A stretch of DNA of 64,000 nt from contig JAOTON010001937.1 of assembly GCA_034440635.1 (NCBI GenBank), positions 1,178,001-1,242,000 of the forward strand, written 5' to 3'. Positions 1-11,401 of the stretch are shown here, piece after piece; the first letter of the stretch is position 1, and each line of letters opens with the position of its first letter. The position numbers and the translations under genes were made by a program. The notes under the pieces were generated by a model. The model was not told the origin of the DNA. It saw only the letters and a list, made by a program, of their open reading frames with translations, and did no database searches. This DNA is from Lepas anatifera. Its lineage: Eukaryota; Arthropoda; Thecostraca; Lepadidae.

Positions 1-795
1 TGTCCCCAATAATTCAAATCATGACCATAATCCTAACTATTATAAAAAAATTCATGATTTTCTTCTGTCATACTCAGAAGATGAATAGTAAAAACTAGAA
101 GTGTGACCTTTGATGACCTCTAGTGACCTTTGTAATTAACTATATTTCAGATTTTAAAGAGCTTTCCAATGATGGCTAGAAAACTGGCATAGCTCGAATA
201 GAAACTGAGATACACCCTTGTTTCGTCACCCCCCTTGTAGCAGAAGAAAATTTCCTTACATGGGTTTTCGAATGACATCATAACTCAATGACCTGACCTG
301 ACCTGATGCCAAATTTTGTCCAGAAGCCTTAACACTGATCATTCTAGGAGTGTGAAAAGCGACGCTCATCTTATAAAGTACGTTTGAATTGTTTTGCGAA
401 AAACAGAGGAGAAACCCAGTCGGGCTCACCAGGCGGTGAAGGATTATGCTGCAAAAACAGTGTTTTTTTGTACTTCCTGCATGGTAGGGTTTTTTGGGAG
501 GAATTTGTCGGTCCAAAATACCAAGTGACTTAAACGTGAGCACTGAATGCTTTCCAAAGTGCTTTGTTCAAAATTCCATCTTTGGCATATTATCATCCCC
601 CTCTACCTCTGGTGACTTTGATATTGATCTGACGAGAAAAATGACTGAATTTTCTTCGATATCATTCTTTGAAGAGCTTTCGATTACGGTTTTGAGTTTT
701 TTTTCTAACTCTTAGTTTCTTATGTAGTGTGGGTCTTTTTTACTCCCCCCACCAGGGCAAAGGTAGCTCGTACCCCCAACCGGGGCAAAGGTTAA
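1..795. mobile_element. Probable right part of a TTAA-type MITE (family A)
   Basis: The last ~60 bp (about 738-795: GGGCAAAGGTAGC, ACCCCC, GGGGCAAAGG, TTAA) align with the right end of the full family-A copy at 10370-11401. The preceding sequence has the same density of TGACCT/AGGTCA words, for example near 105-130 and 290-305. The left end is outside the window or lost. No gene is visible in it. Confidence 0.4.
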
Positions 796-939
796 TCACT
801 ACGTGGAAAGAGATCAAAAACACCGATAAGCTCCAAACAACGCGTGTATTGTTCTAGAAATATTAACAAATATCGCAACTCCAGTGTACCCGTGTATGTC
901 CGTTATTTTTGCCTAAACGTCCTTTATTTTTAACCTAAC

Positions 940-2190
940 ATACAGGGGCGGTAAGATTCAGTGCTGCAGTGCGCCCAGGGCGACCATTTATAGACTAAGA
1001 ACGGTCCAAATTAGGATGGAAGTGATAAGATGGGGGCGACAGTGATTGGCTGGCGCGGCAAGAAACACGACAGTCATAAGTCGAGGGCGGCAGTGATGGG
1101 CCAGGCTATAAACTAGGAGTGGGGCGAATCAGAGTGGAAGTGATAAGAGGAGGGTGGCGGTGAGGACTGGAGGGCGGCAGTTATGAACTAGGGGCGGCAC
1201 GAATCAGGGCGCAAGTGATAAGTTGGGGAAGGGGCGGCCTTGATTAGCTGGGGGCGGCACGAGTCAAGGCAAAGGGGAAAAGCCGAGGACGGAAATGGTC
1301 AGCCATAGGTAGTAGTTATAAACTACGGGTGGCACGAATCAGGGCGAAGAGATAAGCTGAGGCAGGGACGGTGGATTCGGGGGGGGCAGGGTGTGAAGCT
1401 GCACACCTGGAAAAATGAGGGTGTGCAAAAGTATCTTTTTGCACACCCGGTTTTGGCTTCGTCCGGGGAGGCACCTCGGATTTGGGTGGCGCCCCCAGCC
1501 GGCCAAGAGAAAATCAGGCCTAAACACCGCCTATCTTAATAGGTAGGACCCCCTTTGCGAAATAAAAATATTTTTCACATATGAATGGTGCCCCCTGTCA
1601 TCAAAGCCATCCCATAGGGAGCAAAAATGCCCAATTTCTCCTCTAAACGCTGGGCAAGGGAAATTATCTCAGCGCCCCACCCCCCCCTGAGAGAGAGTCC
1701 CTTGGGAGCCAAAGACGTCCCCCAGTTGATGAAGGCTCCCCCTGGGGAGGAAGCCCTTCCGAAAATCTTGCACAGCGGCCGAAAATGGAATCCGCTGTCC
1801 CTGAGCTAGGAGCGGCAGTCGTGAGCCCAGGGCGGCACGAATTAGAGCGGAAGTGATAAGCCAGGGGCAGCATTCATTAGCTGAGGTGGTAGCGATGAGC
1901 TGGAGGCGGCATGAAACACGGTGGCAGTGATATCAGCAGTGATGAGCCAGGTTCTGGTTGAATCAGGGCGGCAGTGATAACTCAGGGCTGGCACGAATCA
2001 GGGTGGCAGTGGTAGGCAGGAGGCGGCAGTGATGAACCAAGGCGGCATGAATCAGGGTGCTAGTAATGAACCGGGGCGGCATAAATCAGGGTGCTAGCAA
2101 TGAACCACGGGCGGCATGAATTAGGGCAGCAATGCTGAGCCGGGTGGCGACACATGTATTAGCGGTACTCAGTTTTGGCGACACATGTTT
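940..2190. repeat. Degenerate array of GGGCGGCA..GAATCAGGG words
   Basis: Loose, diverged repeats of the words ggcggcacgaatcagggcgg, agtgataagc and gatgaaccagg, spaced about 20-45 bp, from about 950 to 1350 and again from 1810 to 2150. The stretch 1380-1800 between them is GC-rich (gcacaccctc words) with no supported gene; its short open frames have no protein character. Confidence 0.6.
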
Positions 2191-2194
2191 TTGG

Positions 2195-2410
2195 AACCGG
2201 GGTGGCCTAGTGGCTTCGTTGCCAGTCTTCGGATCGGATAGCATGGATTAACGTGGGTTCAATCCCCACGACGGGAAATCGCCTTCCGTGTCCGATTTGA
2301 CCCGGTGGAGAGGATCCTTAAACACCCCCGCCAATACCCCCTGTAATTGGGCAAGTGTGCCTGTTAGGAGTGACCCTAATAAAATAAAATAAAATAAAAA
2401 TATGATTGAA
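2195..2410 (+). mobile_element. tRNA-derived SINE
   Basis: An internal pol III promoter is visible. The A box is TGGCCTAGTGG (2203-2213) and the B box GGTTCAATCC (2256-2265), about 43 bp apart, as in a tRNA with a variable arm (Ser/Leu-like). A non-tRNA body follows (CCGTGTCCGATTTGACCCGG and on), then a 3' tail of AATAAAATAAAATAAAAT (from about 2380). It lacks intact tRNA pairing at the 3' end, so it is a SINE rather than a tRNA gene. Confidence 0.7.
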
Positions 2411-2480
2411 AATATGAAAATATGATAATGATTGGGTGTGCCTGCGCACCTCAAAGAGATAGAAAATTTCACCCCTGGCT
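2411..2480. mobile_element. Terminus of the CAGGGGTG repeat-element family
   Basis: The end sequence CAAAGAGATAGAAAATTTCACCCCTGG is shared, with small changes, by 4630-4655 (same orientation) and by 16379-16405 (inverted). This marks a common element end. Confidence 0.45.
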
Positions 2481-2689
2481 GACACTAAAATAATAAAAGC
2501 ACGCCAGCAGCTGTCTACTATTTACTCGGTTTGGTGAATTCCTCCAATAGGCAAACAGATAATGATTATACGATAGCGGGCTGTTGTTTGGTTTCTGGAG
2601 GGTTGTTACAGATTCCTACTGACAAAACTGTGCGGACAGCAGGGCTTAAAATTGACCGGTTTTGGGGGGCCATGGTCGAATTGGTCTAC

Positions 2690-3060
2690 TCGGCAGTGAT
2701 AAACCAGGGACAGCAGCGACCAGCCGGGGGAGGGGAACCAGTGAGGATTCGAGGAGGGAAGTGTCTAACCAGGGGCGGCTCATATAATATGGGTTGATTA
2801 AAAAACAGTGACTGCATTGAATAGCCAGGGGTGGCGTAAATCAGGGCAGCAGTTGTTAATCAGGGCGGCAGTGGTGAACCAGGGGAGACAGTGATCAGCT
2901 AGTAGGCGGCAGTAATGAACCAGGGGTGGCAGCTATGAGTCGGGGCGGCACATGTTTGGGTCAAAATATGCCGGGGATATCATTGATGACCCAGAGGTGG
3001 CAAGAATTAGGTCGACAGTGATGAACCAGGGACGGGAGTGATCAGCTGGGAGAAGGTCCA
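2690..3060. repeat. Degenerate GGCGGCAGTGATGAACCAGG array
   Basis: Diverged copies of the same ~20-bp words as the arrays on either side (ggcagcagttgttaatcagg, ggcggcagtaatgaaccagg). From 3061 to 3470 I see only AT-rich unique sequence with no supported gene. Confidence 0.55.
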
Positions 3061-3479
3061 TCATCATATTTGGGGTTTTAGGGCGCACCTTTATCAAGGG
3101 TTATACGGCGCCCATAAAACTAAATTACATAAGTACATAAATAGGACATTTCCGCACGAGCTTCAAGAAATCAGGTGGTAAGACAGGTCAGGTTGTGAAA
3201 ATTGTATCAGAAGATTATATAACAACAAATAAAATAAATAGATAAAATATAAAGACTGAAAAATGGCGTTAAATTTTACACGACATACTAAGGCCAGCAA
3301 CTAGGTAACATGAAATTTGACGTTATGTGAAACCTGAAAGACTACTAGAATGAATATAGGACATTAAAACTAACGCTCCTCAGATATGACATGATGCTAA
3401 TGATATCCTAAGAAGGATGCTTCCCAGAACGCTCACTGCCCAGATATCCCCAGGATCCTCACTGCCCCGGGAGACGGCA

Positions 3480-4560
3480 GTGATGAACCAGGAACGGTAG
3501 TGATCAGCCAGAGGTGGCTGTGATCATCCAGGGGCGGTATCTATCAGCCAGGGGGCGGCAGTTATCAATCAAGGGAGCGACAGCGATCAGCCAGCGGGCG
3601 GCAGCGATCAGCCAGGGGGCGGCAGTGATCAGCCAGGGGTTGCAGTTATCAGTCAGGGGGCGGCAGTTATCGGTCAGGGGCAGCAATGATCAGCCAGGGG
3701 CGGCAGTGCTCAGGCAGTTATGAACCAGGGATGGCAGTTATTAGTCAGGGGAGGCAGTGATCAGCCAGGGGCGGCATTTATCAGTCAGGGGCGACAGAAA
3801 TCCACCAGGGGCGGCAGTTATTAGTCAGGGTGCGGCAGTTAGCAGTCAGGGGGCGCCAATGATCAGCCAGGGGCGGCAGTGCTCAGATAGGGGCGGCAGT
3901 GGTCAGCCAGGGGCGGTATTTATCAGCCAGAGGATGGCAGTTATCAGTCAGGGGCGGCAGTGGTCAGCTAGAGGCGGTATTTATCCGCCAGGGGTCGGCA
4001 TTTGTTAGTCGGGGGCGGCAATGATCAGCTAGGGGCGGCATTTATCAGTCAGGGGCGACAGCAATCCGCCAGGAGGCGCCAGTTATCAGTCAGGAGGCAG
4101 CAGTGATCGGCCAGGGGCAGCATTTATCAGCCGGGGGGCGTCCATTATCAGCCATGGGGCGGCAGTGGTCAGCCAGGGGTGGCAGTGATCAGCCAGGGGC
4201 GGCAGTTATCAGCCAGGGGACGGCAGTGATCAGTCAAGGGCGGAAGCGATCTGCCAGGGACGACAGTTATGACCAGGGAGCGGCAGTTATCAGTCAGGGA
4301 GCCGATCCAAGGAGCGGAGCCAGTCAGTATTTAACTGTTGGTGGCAGTGATCAGGCGGGGCCGGCAGTGATGTGGCGTCACATATTAGGGGAAAGTGATA
4401 AGCCAGGCGTCATTGATGAACTAGAGATGGAAGCAATCAGGGTGGAAGTAATGAACCCGGGACGGAAAAACCTTGCCAGTGGCGGCACGGATCAGGGCAG
4501 TAGTGATGGGATAGGGTGGCACTGTTCAGAGCAGCGGTAATAAGCCAGGGGCGGCACATG
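3480..4560. repeat. Degenerate ~21-bp minisatellite (GGCGGCAGTGATCAGCCAGGG)
   Basis: About 45-50 diverged units of 20-23 bp read like ggcggcagtgatcagccagggg, with TGATCA or TTATCA at the core. The open frames of 69-145 codons on both strands arise from the repeat period and are not genes. Confidence 0.85.
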
Positions 4561-4656
4561 TATTGGGGGTGCTCAACACATGATTGGGGGTGCTCAAATT
4601 AGGATTGGGGGTGCTCAGGCACCCCCAAAGAGATAGAAAATTACACCCATGATCCC
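4561..4656. mobile_element. Element end with three ATTGGGGGTGCTCA repeats
   Basis: Three copies of attgggggtgctca lead to caaagagatagaaaattacaccc. The same block appears inverted at 16379-16475, again beside the GGCGGCA array, so array and end travel together as one element. Confidence 0.6.
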
Positions 4657-6180
4657 AGCTGCCGGGACCTAGCAAAATAGGGAATTCCAGCTGCCGGGAC
4701 ATATATTTTCTGATACTAATGAGTTGATATTGAGTCCCCTCAGCTGATCTTGGCCCCTTCAGACAACCAGGCCGTTGAAATCGAATCTTAAAATCGACCT
4801 TATTTCGCGTGGTATAACTTCAGTGATAGAGCGCTCGGGGTTAGGGCAAGTGGGGTAACGCGCCCACCTGAGTAAGACGCCTACTCCTATGTCCAGGCTG
4901 ATGTAAGAACTGTAGCATCCATCTAATATTTTTTTCTGGTAGCGGCCTTTCTGATCCCGTCCTGGGCATGATTGGATGTGCCCAGTAAACTCCAGTATTT
5001 TTCAGCAAACATTTGTTGCTTTTTGCATCTACGGACATAAAAACAATCTGCCTTAAAGTTGCGATTGTACTCTATGCCATGTAAATGTGCTGACCCTACC
5101 AAATTTGTCACTGAATTGTCTTACAACGTAAGTATAATGATATTCCTATTTGCTCACGTGAAGGCAAAAGGTTCAATATACGCTGGGAGTTTCATGACGG
5201 CCTTCTAATCCGGGGCTTGGGCGTTTTACCCCGCTATCGGGGTAAAACGCCTTTTACATGGTCTCAAGAAAAAACAAATTTCGCACACTTTGCATCGTGT
5301 CAGAATCCCAAATTTCTATCTGAGTGTAGAAAAACGATTAAAGAACTTAACGAAGAAAACATAAAGTAATTCCGTCCTGACAGGATCGTTACAGACGAAT
5401 TCTTCCTTAACGTATGCATCTTACCCCACTCTACCCTACTTCATTTTCCGTTCGCGCGATTCGCGAGTAGTCATGGTGATTAAAGTCTTGGCGGTACGTG
5501 CCGCTATTGTTGCGACTCGTTGAGAAGTCAGTTGCGCTACTAACCGTGGTTGCGACGACTCCGCCGGTGGGTGTGGGCTGGGCACTGCGTTTGGCACTGT
5601 TTGCCAGCACAGAGACACTTTATTTATGCATTAGAACTTATTGGAATTTACCGTAAAAACCATCTCCAGTGGGCGAATTTAGCCTGCCTGACAAGTTCGT
5701 TCATCCCGCTGGGGATTGTTCTAACCTTTAAGATTGAATTCGAACGCTAAACTCATTTTTGAGCCCCACCACCGGTGCACATTTAAAGTGATGTTTTCAA
5801 CGAGTGTGCGAGTGTTTTGAATATTAGCCGGTCGTGCGTAGCGGCCGGCCTTTAAGGATTGGTACAGGCCAGTGTACGCGTGAGTATTCACCGGTGCAGC
5901 CCAGCCGAGTGGTTGCAGACTTTCCAACCGTTACTGTCGGTGTGACCTGTTACGTCATCTTTGTGACCTGTTATCTGTCTGTTATTTGGCTCCCTCTCTT
6001 GACACCACATGCAAAATACTGAAAATGGATTTGGCCAATTGATCCTCCTGCTTTCTCTATTTGACGGTGATTGAAAAAGGTTCTGGAGAAAAAACCGAGC
6101 GATATAGGTAACACTCATGACACAATTGATACAGTCCACTATTTTCGCAAAAGTTTCCAGACCAGCCTGCAATCGCAACA
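4657..6180. other. No supported gene; intergenic sequence
   Basis: Short open frames only. A 14-bp inverted repeat lies at 5220-5251 (GGCGTTTTACCCCG / CGGGGTAAAACGCC, 4-bp loop). About 45 bp at 4725-4770 (tgagtcccctcagctgatct) repeats at 7008-7055. Confidence 0.4.
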
Positions 6181-7360
6181 CAGGCCCCCACGCCGATCTT
6201 GAAACCTATGTTCTGGCACGGGAGCCCCCTGATCTTCTTGGGGTGCCTTAACTGGTATTCTGAGGAGTTTAACAGGTAGAGCCTGGGATGGTCTGGGGCC
6301 GTGAGAGGGTATTGTCACAAACAATTTGAGCCATTTTTCGATCCATTGTCCAACACCACATACAGCTGCTGAATTTTTTTACTTATTTTCCTTTTCGGGA
6401 ATGAAATGAAAATCTCGCTTTTTCTTAAAATGGACCCAAAATCTGCGGACAGTATTGGTCGTTATTGTTAAATATATATAGATACAAATACATGCCACCA
6501 TCTTTCATCTAAATTGCACGCCCATGTGCTGACCTGGACCCCTGAGTTGGCACCGGGACCTCTGAGCTCTTCGGGCCCCTTGTCTGGTCTGAGCCTCTTG
6601 AATTTGTATGGGGCCTACCTCAGATGGTTTCAAGGTCTCTTGATATATTTTGGATCCCGTGAGTTGGTTTTTGGTGTACTGAAAGGAAGCTTCACTAGGG
6701 GCCGCTGAGCTGTTCTGGGGCCCCTGAGAGACTCTTGCACAGGAGGTTTCAGACTTAGGCTTGTGGCCCCAAGTTGGTTTAGGGCTAGTAAACTGGTACG
6801 GGTCCCCCAGTGCTGTCATTGGACCACTTAAACTGGCATGGGCTCCTCTAGTTTGTCTAAGCTCCCTTGTGGTGCCCTGGAAGTCCCTGAACTCGTCGGG
6901 GCTCGCAGCCCAATATGGCCCTCTGAGATTTCTGGACCTCCTGAACTGCTTTGAAGTTCCTCAGTGGGCTTGGACCCCTGAGTTTTTGGTGACTCCCCTG
7001 AGCTGAAATTGAGTCCCCTCAGCTGATCTTGGCCCCTTTAGATAACCAGGCCACCACGCTGATCCTGGAACCCATGAGTTGGCACGGGAGCCCCATGAAC
7101 TTGTCGGGGTGCCTTAACTGGTATCCTTAGAGGTAGTTTTACAGGTTGGCCCTGGGACGGTCTGGGGCCGTGAGAGGGTATTGACAGGGGCTTACTGGCT
7201 TTGTATTAGACCCCATGCTGGTTCGGGGTCTCCTAAGCTGGAAAGAGCCCCTTAGGGGAAATTATTGAGGCGGCCATGAGCTGGTCAAGAGCCCCGAGAG
7301 GATTTACTTCCCTGGCTTTGTCGTAGGTATTCTAGCTGGATTGGTGTCCCTTGGGCTACA
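6181..7360. repeat. Degenerate CCCCTGAGYTGG array with an internal ~130-bp duplication
   Basis: From about 6520 to 7330, words like cccctgagttggcacggg and gggcccctgagctg recur every ~30-50 bp. The block 6181-6315 (ggcacgggagccccctgatc to ccgtgagagggtattg) recurs at about 7062-7182 with moderate divergence. No gene is visible; frames of 60-100 codons follow the repeats. Confidence 0.6.
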
Positions 7361-7629
7361 CAGTGGGCCGGCGGGCGCTCAAAAACGCTTACAATTAATT
7401 ACCGTCGAACTATTGAGGCTAAATCAGCAATATATTATATGCAGCGTTTTTAGATGCCCCCGAGCAGTTTTCGAGGTTGTTATTGCTGTATCTGCAGCCC
7501 ATGCCCAGTTATTGGCATAATATTACCAGGATAATATACATAATAATATACCCCTCCGGATAGCACTTTTCCTTTGCCCTCGGGATGTCGTTGTATGGAG
7601 GATATATGCCCACATTCTGAAATTCTGAC

Positions 7630-7898
7630 CAGGGGCGTAGCCAAGGGGGGCAGGGACAGCCACCCCCCCCTGAGGGCCCCCTGAGGACACGGGTCGCGCG
7701 AAGCGCGGCTCGCCCGCACTATGCTCTGTGGCCAAATATTAAATTTCATACCAGACAGGGTATTCTTAAGCCCTCTTCAGCACTCTATTCTGTAACAAGC
7801 AGAACCCTATTCCCCCATCAGGGCCCTTTTGGCGCTGTCGCAGGGACCTTTTTCGGGGCGCCGCCTCCCCTCCCCCTGAGCGAAATCCTGGCGTATGT
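7630..7898. mobile_element. hAT-like MITE, CAGGGGCGTAGCCA ends
   Basis: The left end CAGGGGCGTAGCCAAGG matches the intact copy at 60867-61062. The right end GCGAAATCCTGGC is a decayed inverted copy. The flanks (attctgac / attcacag) are only a weak match to an 8-bp target duplication. The interior shares the words agggcccttttggcgctgtcgc with the intact copy. Confidence 0.55.
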
Positions 7899-8154
7899 AT
7901 TCACAGTCCTCTAATTCATTCATTGATTCCTCTAAAAAATTATGGCTGTAATTGGTGTATTTGCGGGGGCCCCCTCATCAATATTTGCTATTAAGATTTC
8001 AGAATTCGGGACAAAGTGATGCGGCCCTGCGTGTGGGACGGGGGGGGCAAAACATTCTCTGTCTCCCCACTCCCAAAGATGGGGGGACGCGTCCCCCGTC
8101 TCCCCCAGTACATGACTGCGCTGCATGCATCTCGCCATGTGGTTCTGACCACAG

Positions 8155-8420
8155 ACGACGAGACCGGGAAAACTCAGAACTCAAGCCGTTATGCTTACTT
8201 GGTGTCGTCATCGGCCTTTGAGGACGGTGGCGGGACCGGTAAAACTGTCAGAATAGCAACTGCTTCTGTTCATCTTCAGCTTTTGACAGACTTAGAGACG
8301 GCGAGACCGGTAAAACTGTTAGATTAGTCATCGGTTTCTGACGCCGACAACGGACAACGACAGAGAACGAAAACTTGTTAGATTACAAACCGTTTCTGTT
8401 CGTCATCGGCTTCTGACAAG
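8155..8420. repeat. Degenerate ~80-bp repeat (GAGACCGGTAAAACT)
   Basis: Three to four diverged units contain gagaccggtaaaactgttaga and gtcatcggcttctgac. They have no coding character. At 8790-8815 the phrase gtggctccgcccctag looks like a further MITE end. Confidence 0.45.
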
Positions 8421-8926
8421 CAAATCGTCATAATTTACGAGTAAGACTTAAAACATTGAACGTTGATACTTGTCTGATACATTTCCCTGGTATGTTTGTG
8501 TATTTGAACCAGACGTGCGCAGCTGCGCGACTGCCGCCGGAAACAAATGGGAGAAATATGGAAATGCTTATAATTTTACTTTTGCTTGTGCTTTACGAGA
8601 CTGGTAGAAGACTAGGTAGAAGTATATTGAAGCACATTGTGAATTAAACAATCTGGTTCAGTGCAGATGGAAGACACTGACGGTTATTGTGGGGTGAGGA
8701 GAAGTTATTGCAGCAGTCTGGCCTGGGCTGCAGCAATGGTTCCTTCCATGCTATGGTATGTTGAGGTGAGCAACTTTGCGTCCCTCTGATGCAAAGCCGT
8801 GGCTCCGCCCCTAGCTCGCTTTTACCCTTAACCAAGATCTTTTTAGACGATCAGTGAGTTTGCCAGCACGTGACTTTCTTGATTCAAGCACTGAATACGT
8901 TGGCTTCACACATGTGCCGACCGGGC

Positions 8927-9441
8927 TCAGTCCAGGGGCTGTACCAGGTACATGAGCACGGTCTGCAGCGATGTCAGGCAGTAGCCTTGCTCGCCCTGGA
9001 AGCCACCGTCCCTCATGAACTCTGAGATAAAGTGCAGCTCGGAAAGCAGTTGCGGCGCGGCTTCGGTGACCAGGAGGCGGGTGAGCCGCGGTAGCAGAAG
9101 GTCGGCTCCGCCCGGGCCACCCTCCGCCTGGCAGAGCTGACGCACCAGCTCCACCAGCAGCCGACACTTGTCGGCCGGCGCCGCCGCCTGCAGCAGCCGG
9201 CGCAACAGCCGGCGCGCCGCCGCACAGGGCCGGCCGCCCTCGCCGGCCGCCCGCCTCCGCTGCAGCGCCGCCGCCAGCCGCCGCTCCTGTCGCCAGTTGG
9301 CCAGCCGGAACAGCAGCAACAGGTGCGGCCACAGCGGCGTCAACAGCAGCCGCTGGAGCACGGCACGGGCGGCGGCGCCGCACAGTGTCGGGTGCACCGC
9401 CACCGACAGGCTCTCCAGCAGTCGCACGCCGTCCTGGGTAT
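8927..9441 (-). CDS. Terminal exon of VPS9-domain protein (VPS9D1-like, Rab GEF)
   Basis: Last exon, 515 bp, starting after a good acceptor (CCCCTGTTGTCGGCAG) in phase 1 and ending at a TGA at 8927-8929. It encodes 170 residues. The first part has a VLQRLLLTPLWPHLLLLFR helix, then a Gln/Arg/Ala-rich helical stretch. The last ~100 residues match a VPS9 domain: GGADLLLPRLTRLLV, then PQLLSELHFISEFM, then GEQGYCLTSLQTVLMYL. The family's catalytic Asp and Tyr (ADLLLP, EQGY) are both present. VPS9 domains exchange nucleotide on Rab5-type GTPases at endosomes. The CLTSLQ wording and the very short tail make me favour VPS9D1 over RIN, alsin or Rabex-5, but that is from memory. An overlapping 248-codon frame is a shadow. 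I see no clear poly(A) signal close downstream. Confidence 0.8.
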
Positions 9442-9559
9442 CTGCCGACAACAGGGGCGTCGTCAGTGTCAATCGGCGACGGCACCGGCACAGAGCACTC
9501 TGTGGCGCCTGAGGCAAGGCAGGCCACACGAGGCAGCGATCGGCACATTTGACACATGA

Positions 9560-10369
9560 ATATTGTAGTCAGTTAATCAATGTTGGTCCCCTCAGGGGCC
9601 GAGACTAACATGCCGGACCACCCGGCTAGACAAGATTGGAGCAACGGGGAGTGACACCCCCGGGGCCTCAGTCAGCCTAGGGGGTACCGTCGCCGCGTCG
9701 CCGTGACCACATCATTTTGGGTTCTCGGTGGCGGTTGCTTTCTCCGACCTTAGTCGTTAGGAGGTGGCGTCTGTCGTCGGGGACCCTTGGAATGGGGTTC
9801 GCGGTGGTACCGGTGACTACCCCAGCGCGCTAGAGCCATCTGTTGCCTGACAGGTAACCACATTGGATCAGGTCAGCCATTTCCTGCACCTCTCAATACG
9901 AAGCTCCTGTTTGTTTATGCTTTTCTTATTTTGTTGATTGTAGTTCCCATCCCCAGGGCATTTTTAAGGAAATGTCAGAGGGGGCATTTCTTGTGCTGGC
10001 GATTATGTGTCTTCAGGGGATCAACATCCCGTTGGGGGGCGTTAATAAGACTTAGAAGCGCTTGTGTTAAAAAATTTTGCCCAATTTTTGTGTCTTTACA
10101 TCTTCTAGAAATTATAGATGCTGCCCAGGGCTGTCAAGTTTTTTTCAGTAGAAAATGGACAAAACCGAGTTAGAAGCAGGGCCAAAAGGGACCAAATTTT
10201 GCTTTCACTAAAACAGCCAAATAATTATCACAGAAGTCAGATTTGAGATTAAAACGACCCCTCGCAGTAATCATAAACTCACAGAAGCACAACCTGTATC
10301 ACTGTTTAAAACTAATTTTTGGCAGTTTGATCTTGACTTGACGCAATATTCTTTTAGCGCACTGGCCAT
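9560..10369. other. Intronic sequence, no gene seen
   Basis: About 9590-9860 is GC-rich (cccccggggcctcag, gggtaccgtcgccgcgtcg) and may be a decayed element end. The rest is AT-rich. I support no gene here. Confidence 0.35.
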
Positions 10370-11401
10370 TTAACCTTCGTCTCATCGGGGGAACAACGAT
10401 GGCCCCTAAGTTTTTTTGAGAATAACAGAAATACGATGAGGTGCAGCACTGTGGTTGAGTGTTCTACTTCTGCACCCATCGTGTTCCCACAATCGCTAAA
10501 CATTTTTTACTCCGGGGCCACAAAAGATCAGGTCACCAGGCAAGGTCAACCAAGGTAGCCTCACTTCAACTTTTATGCTCTACATTAGCTACATTTCTAA
10601 TCTAATCGATTTGAAACTATTTACGCTTGATGATCCTTTCAGGTTCTACAAATTGTATATCCAGATTTTTTATATTTGGTGACCTGCGGTCAGGTCACAA
10701 GGGGACCTCTCCCATACAAAAAAACATGGAAAAATCTGTCTTAAGATCTAAAAGTCGCAAAAATGGTTGAAAATTCTCAGATTTCTCAGAAAAGCATTCT
10801 TGGCTACCCTTTCACGGATTCCACGGGCGATATCTTCCCTTTGACCTATCTGAGGTCATCACAGGTCACCAGGGGTAAAAAGCAGTATTCTGACAATAAC
10901 TTTTAACCTCATCAAGCTAGAGCGCTGAATTAAACGTCATCGTGTATGTCTCATCAATGGCTTCCGTTTGATGTACGGCAATGTCACTTTCTGACCTTTC
11001 GTGACCTCAGGTCATGTTAGGTCAAGAGGTGCCCTCTGGAGGTCAAACCATTGGCGGGAGGTCATTATGTTCTATATAGCAGAGAAAGCCCTGGCCCTTT
11101 CCTATCAAGCGTACTATAGTAAATTTCAATAGCTCTAATGGCATGAGAGCCATGCCCAGGTTTCTTAAGCATTGCATATTTTAGTAGAAATAGCCTATCG
11201 TGACCCAACTTGACCTCTGGAGGTCAAACCATTCCCCTGAGCGCCTAAAAATGTGAAGTAAAATCATACTGAAGTTACATGAGCTTCCTAATGCACTTTG
11301 CAGATTTGCGCTAACCCCATATTTTTGGAGTTAGAAAGGGGCACATCGATGCCCTCGGTGGGGCGAAGGTGGCGCCGGACCCCCGGTGGGGCGCGGGTTA
11401 A
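10370..11401. mobile_element. TTAA-flanked MITE, family A (complete copy)
   Basis: 1,032 bp between TTAA (10370-10373) and TTAA (11398-11401). The ends are imperfect inverted repeats (TTAACC..GGGG..CGATGGCCCC on the left; on the right, read inverted, TTAACCCGCGCCCCACCGGG..ATCGATG). TTAA duplication is the hallmark of piggyBac-type insertion. There is no transposase, so it is non-autonomous. The interior is dense in AGGTCA/TGACCT, including direct repeats with 4-bp spacing at 10853-10868 and 11009-11024. A second copy, split by later insertions, lies at about 42551-42932 plus 59442-60076. Confidence 0.7.

Noticed and set aside
4103..4540. 145-codon frame
   Set aside because: Translation of the degenerate GGCGGCAGTGATCAGCC array.
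3480..4560. CRISPR-like array
   Set aside because: Units are contiguous and diverged with no unique spacers of regular length, and the sequence is clearly eukaryotic.
8790..8815. Right end of a MITE starting at 7630
   Set aside because: gtggctccgcccctag resembles a MITE tip, but a nearer right end at about 7880-7898 and the lack of a matching 8-bp duplication make the pairing unsafe.
8811..9557. 248-codon open frame overlapping the VPS9 exon in another frame
   Set aside because: Ala/Arg/Gly-rich shadow of a GC-rich exon; it lacks domain structure, whereas the neighbouring frame has a clear VPS9 domain and a splice acceptor.
9590..9870. rRNA-like GC-rich stretch
   Set aside because: No recognisable rRNA core sequences.
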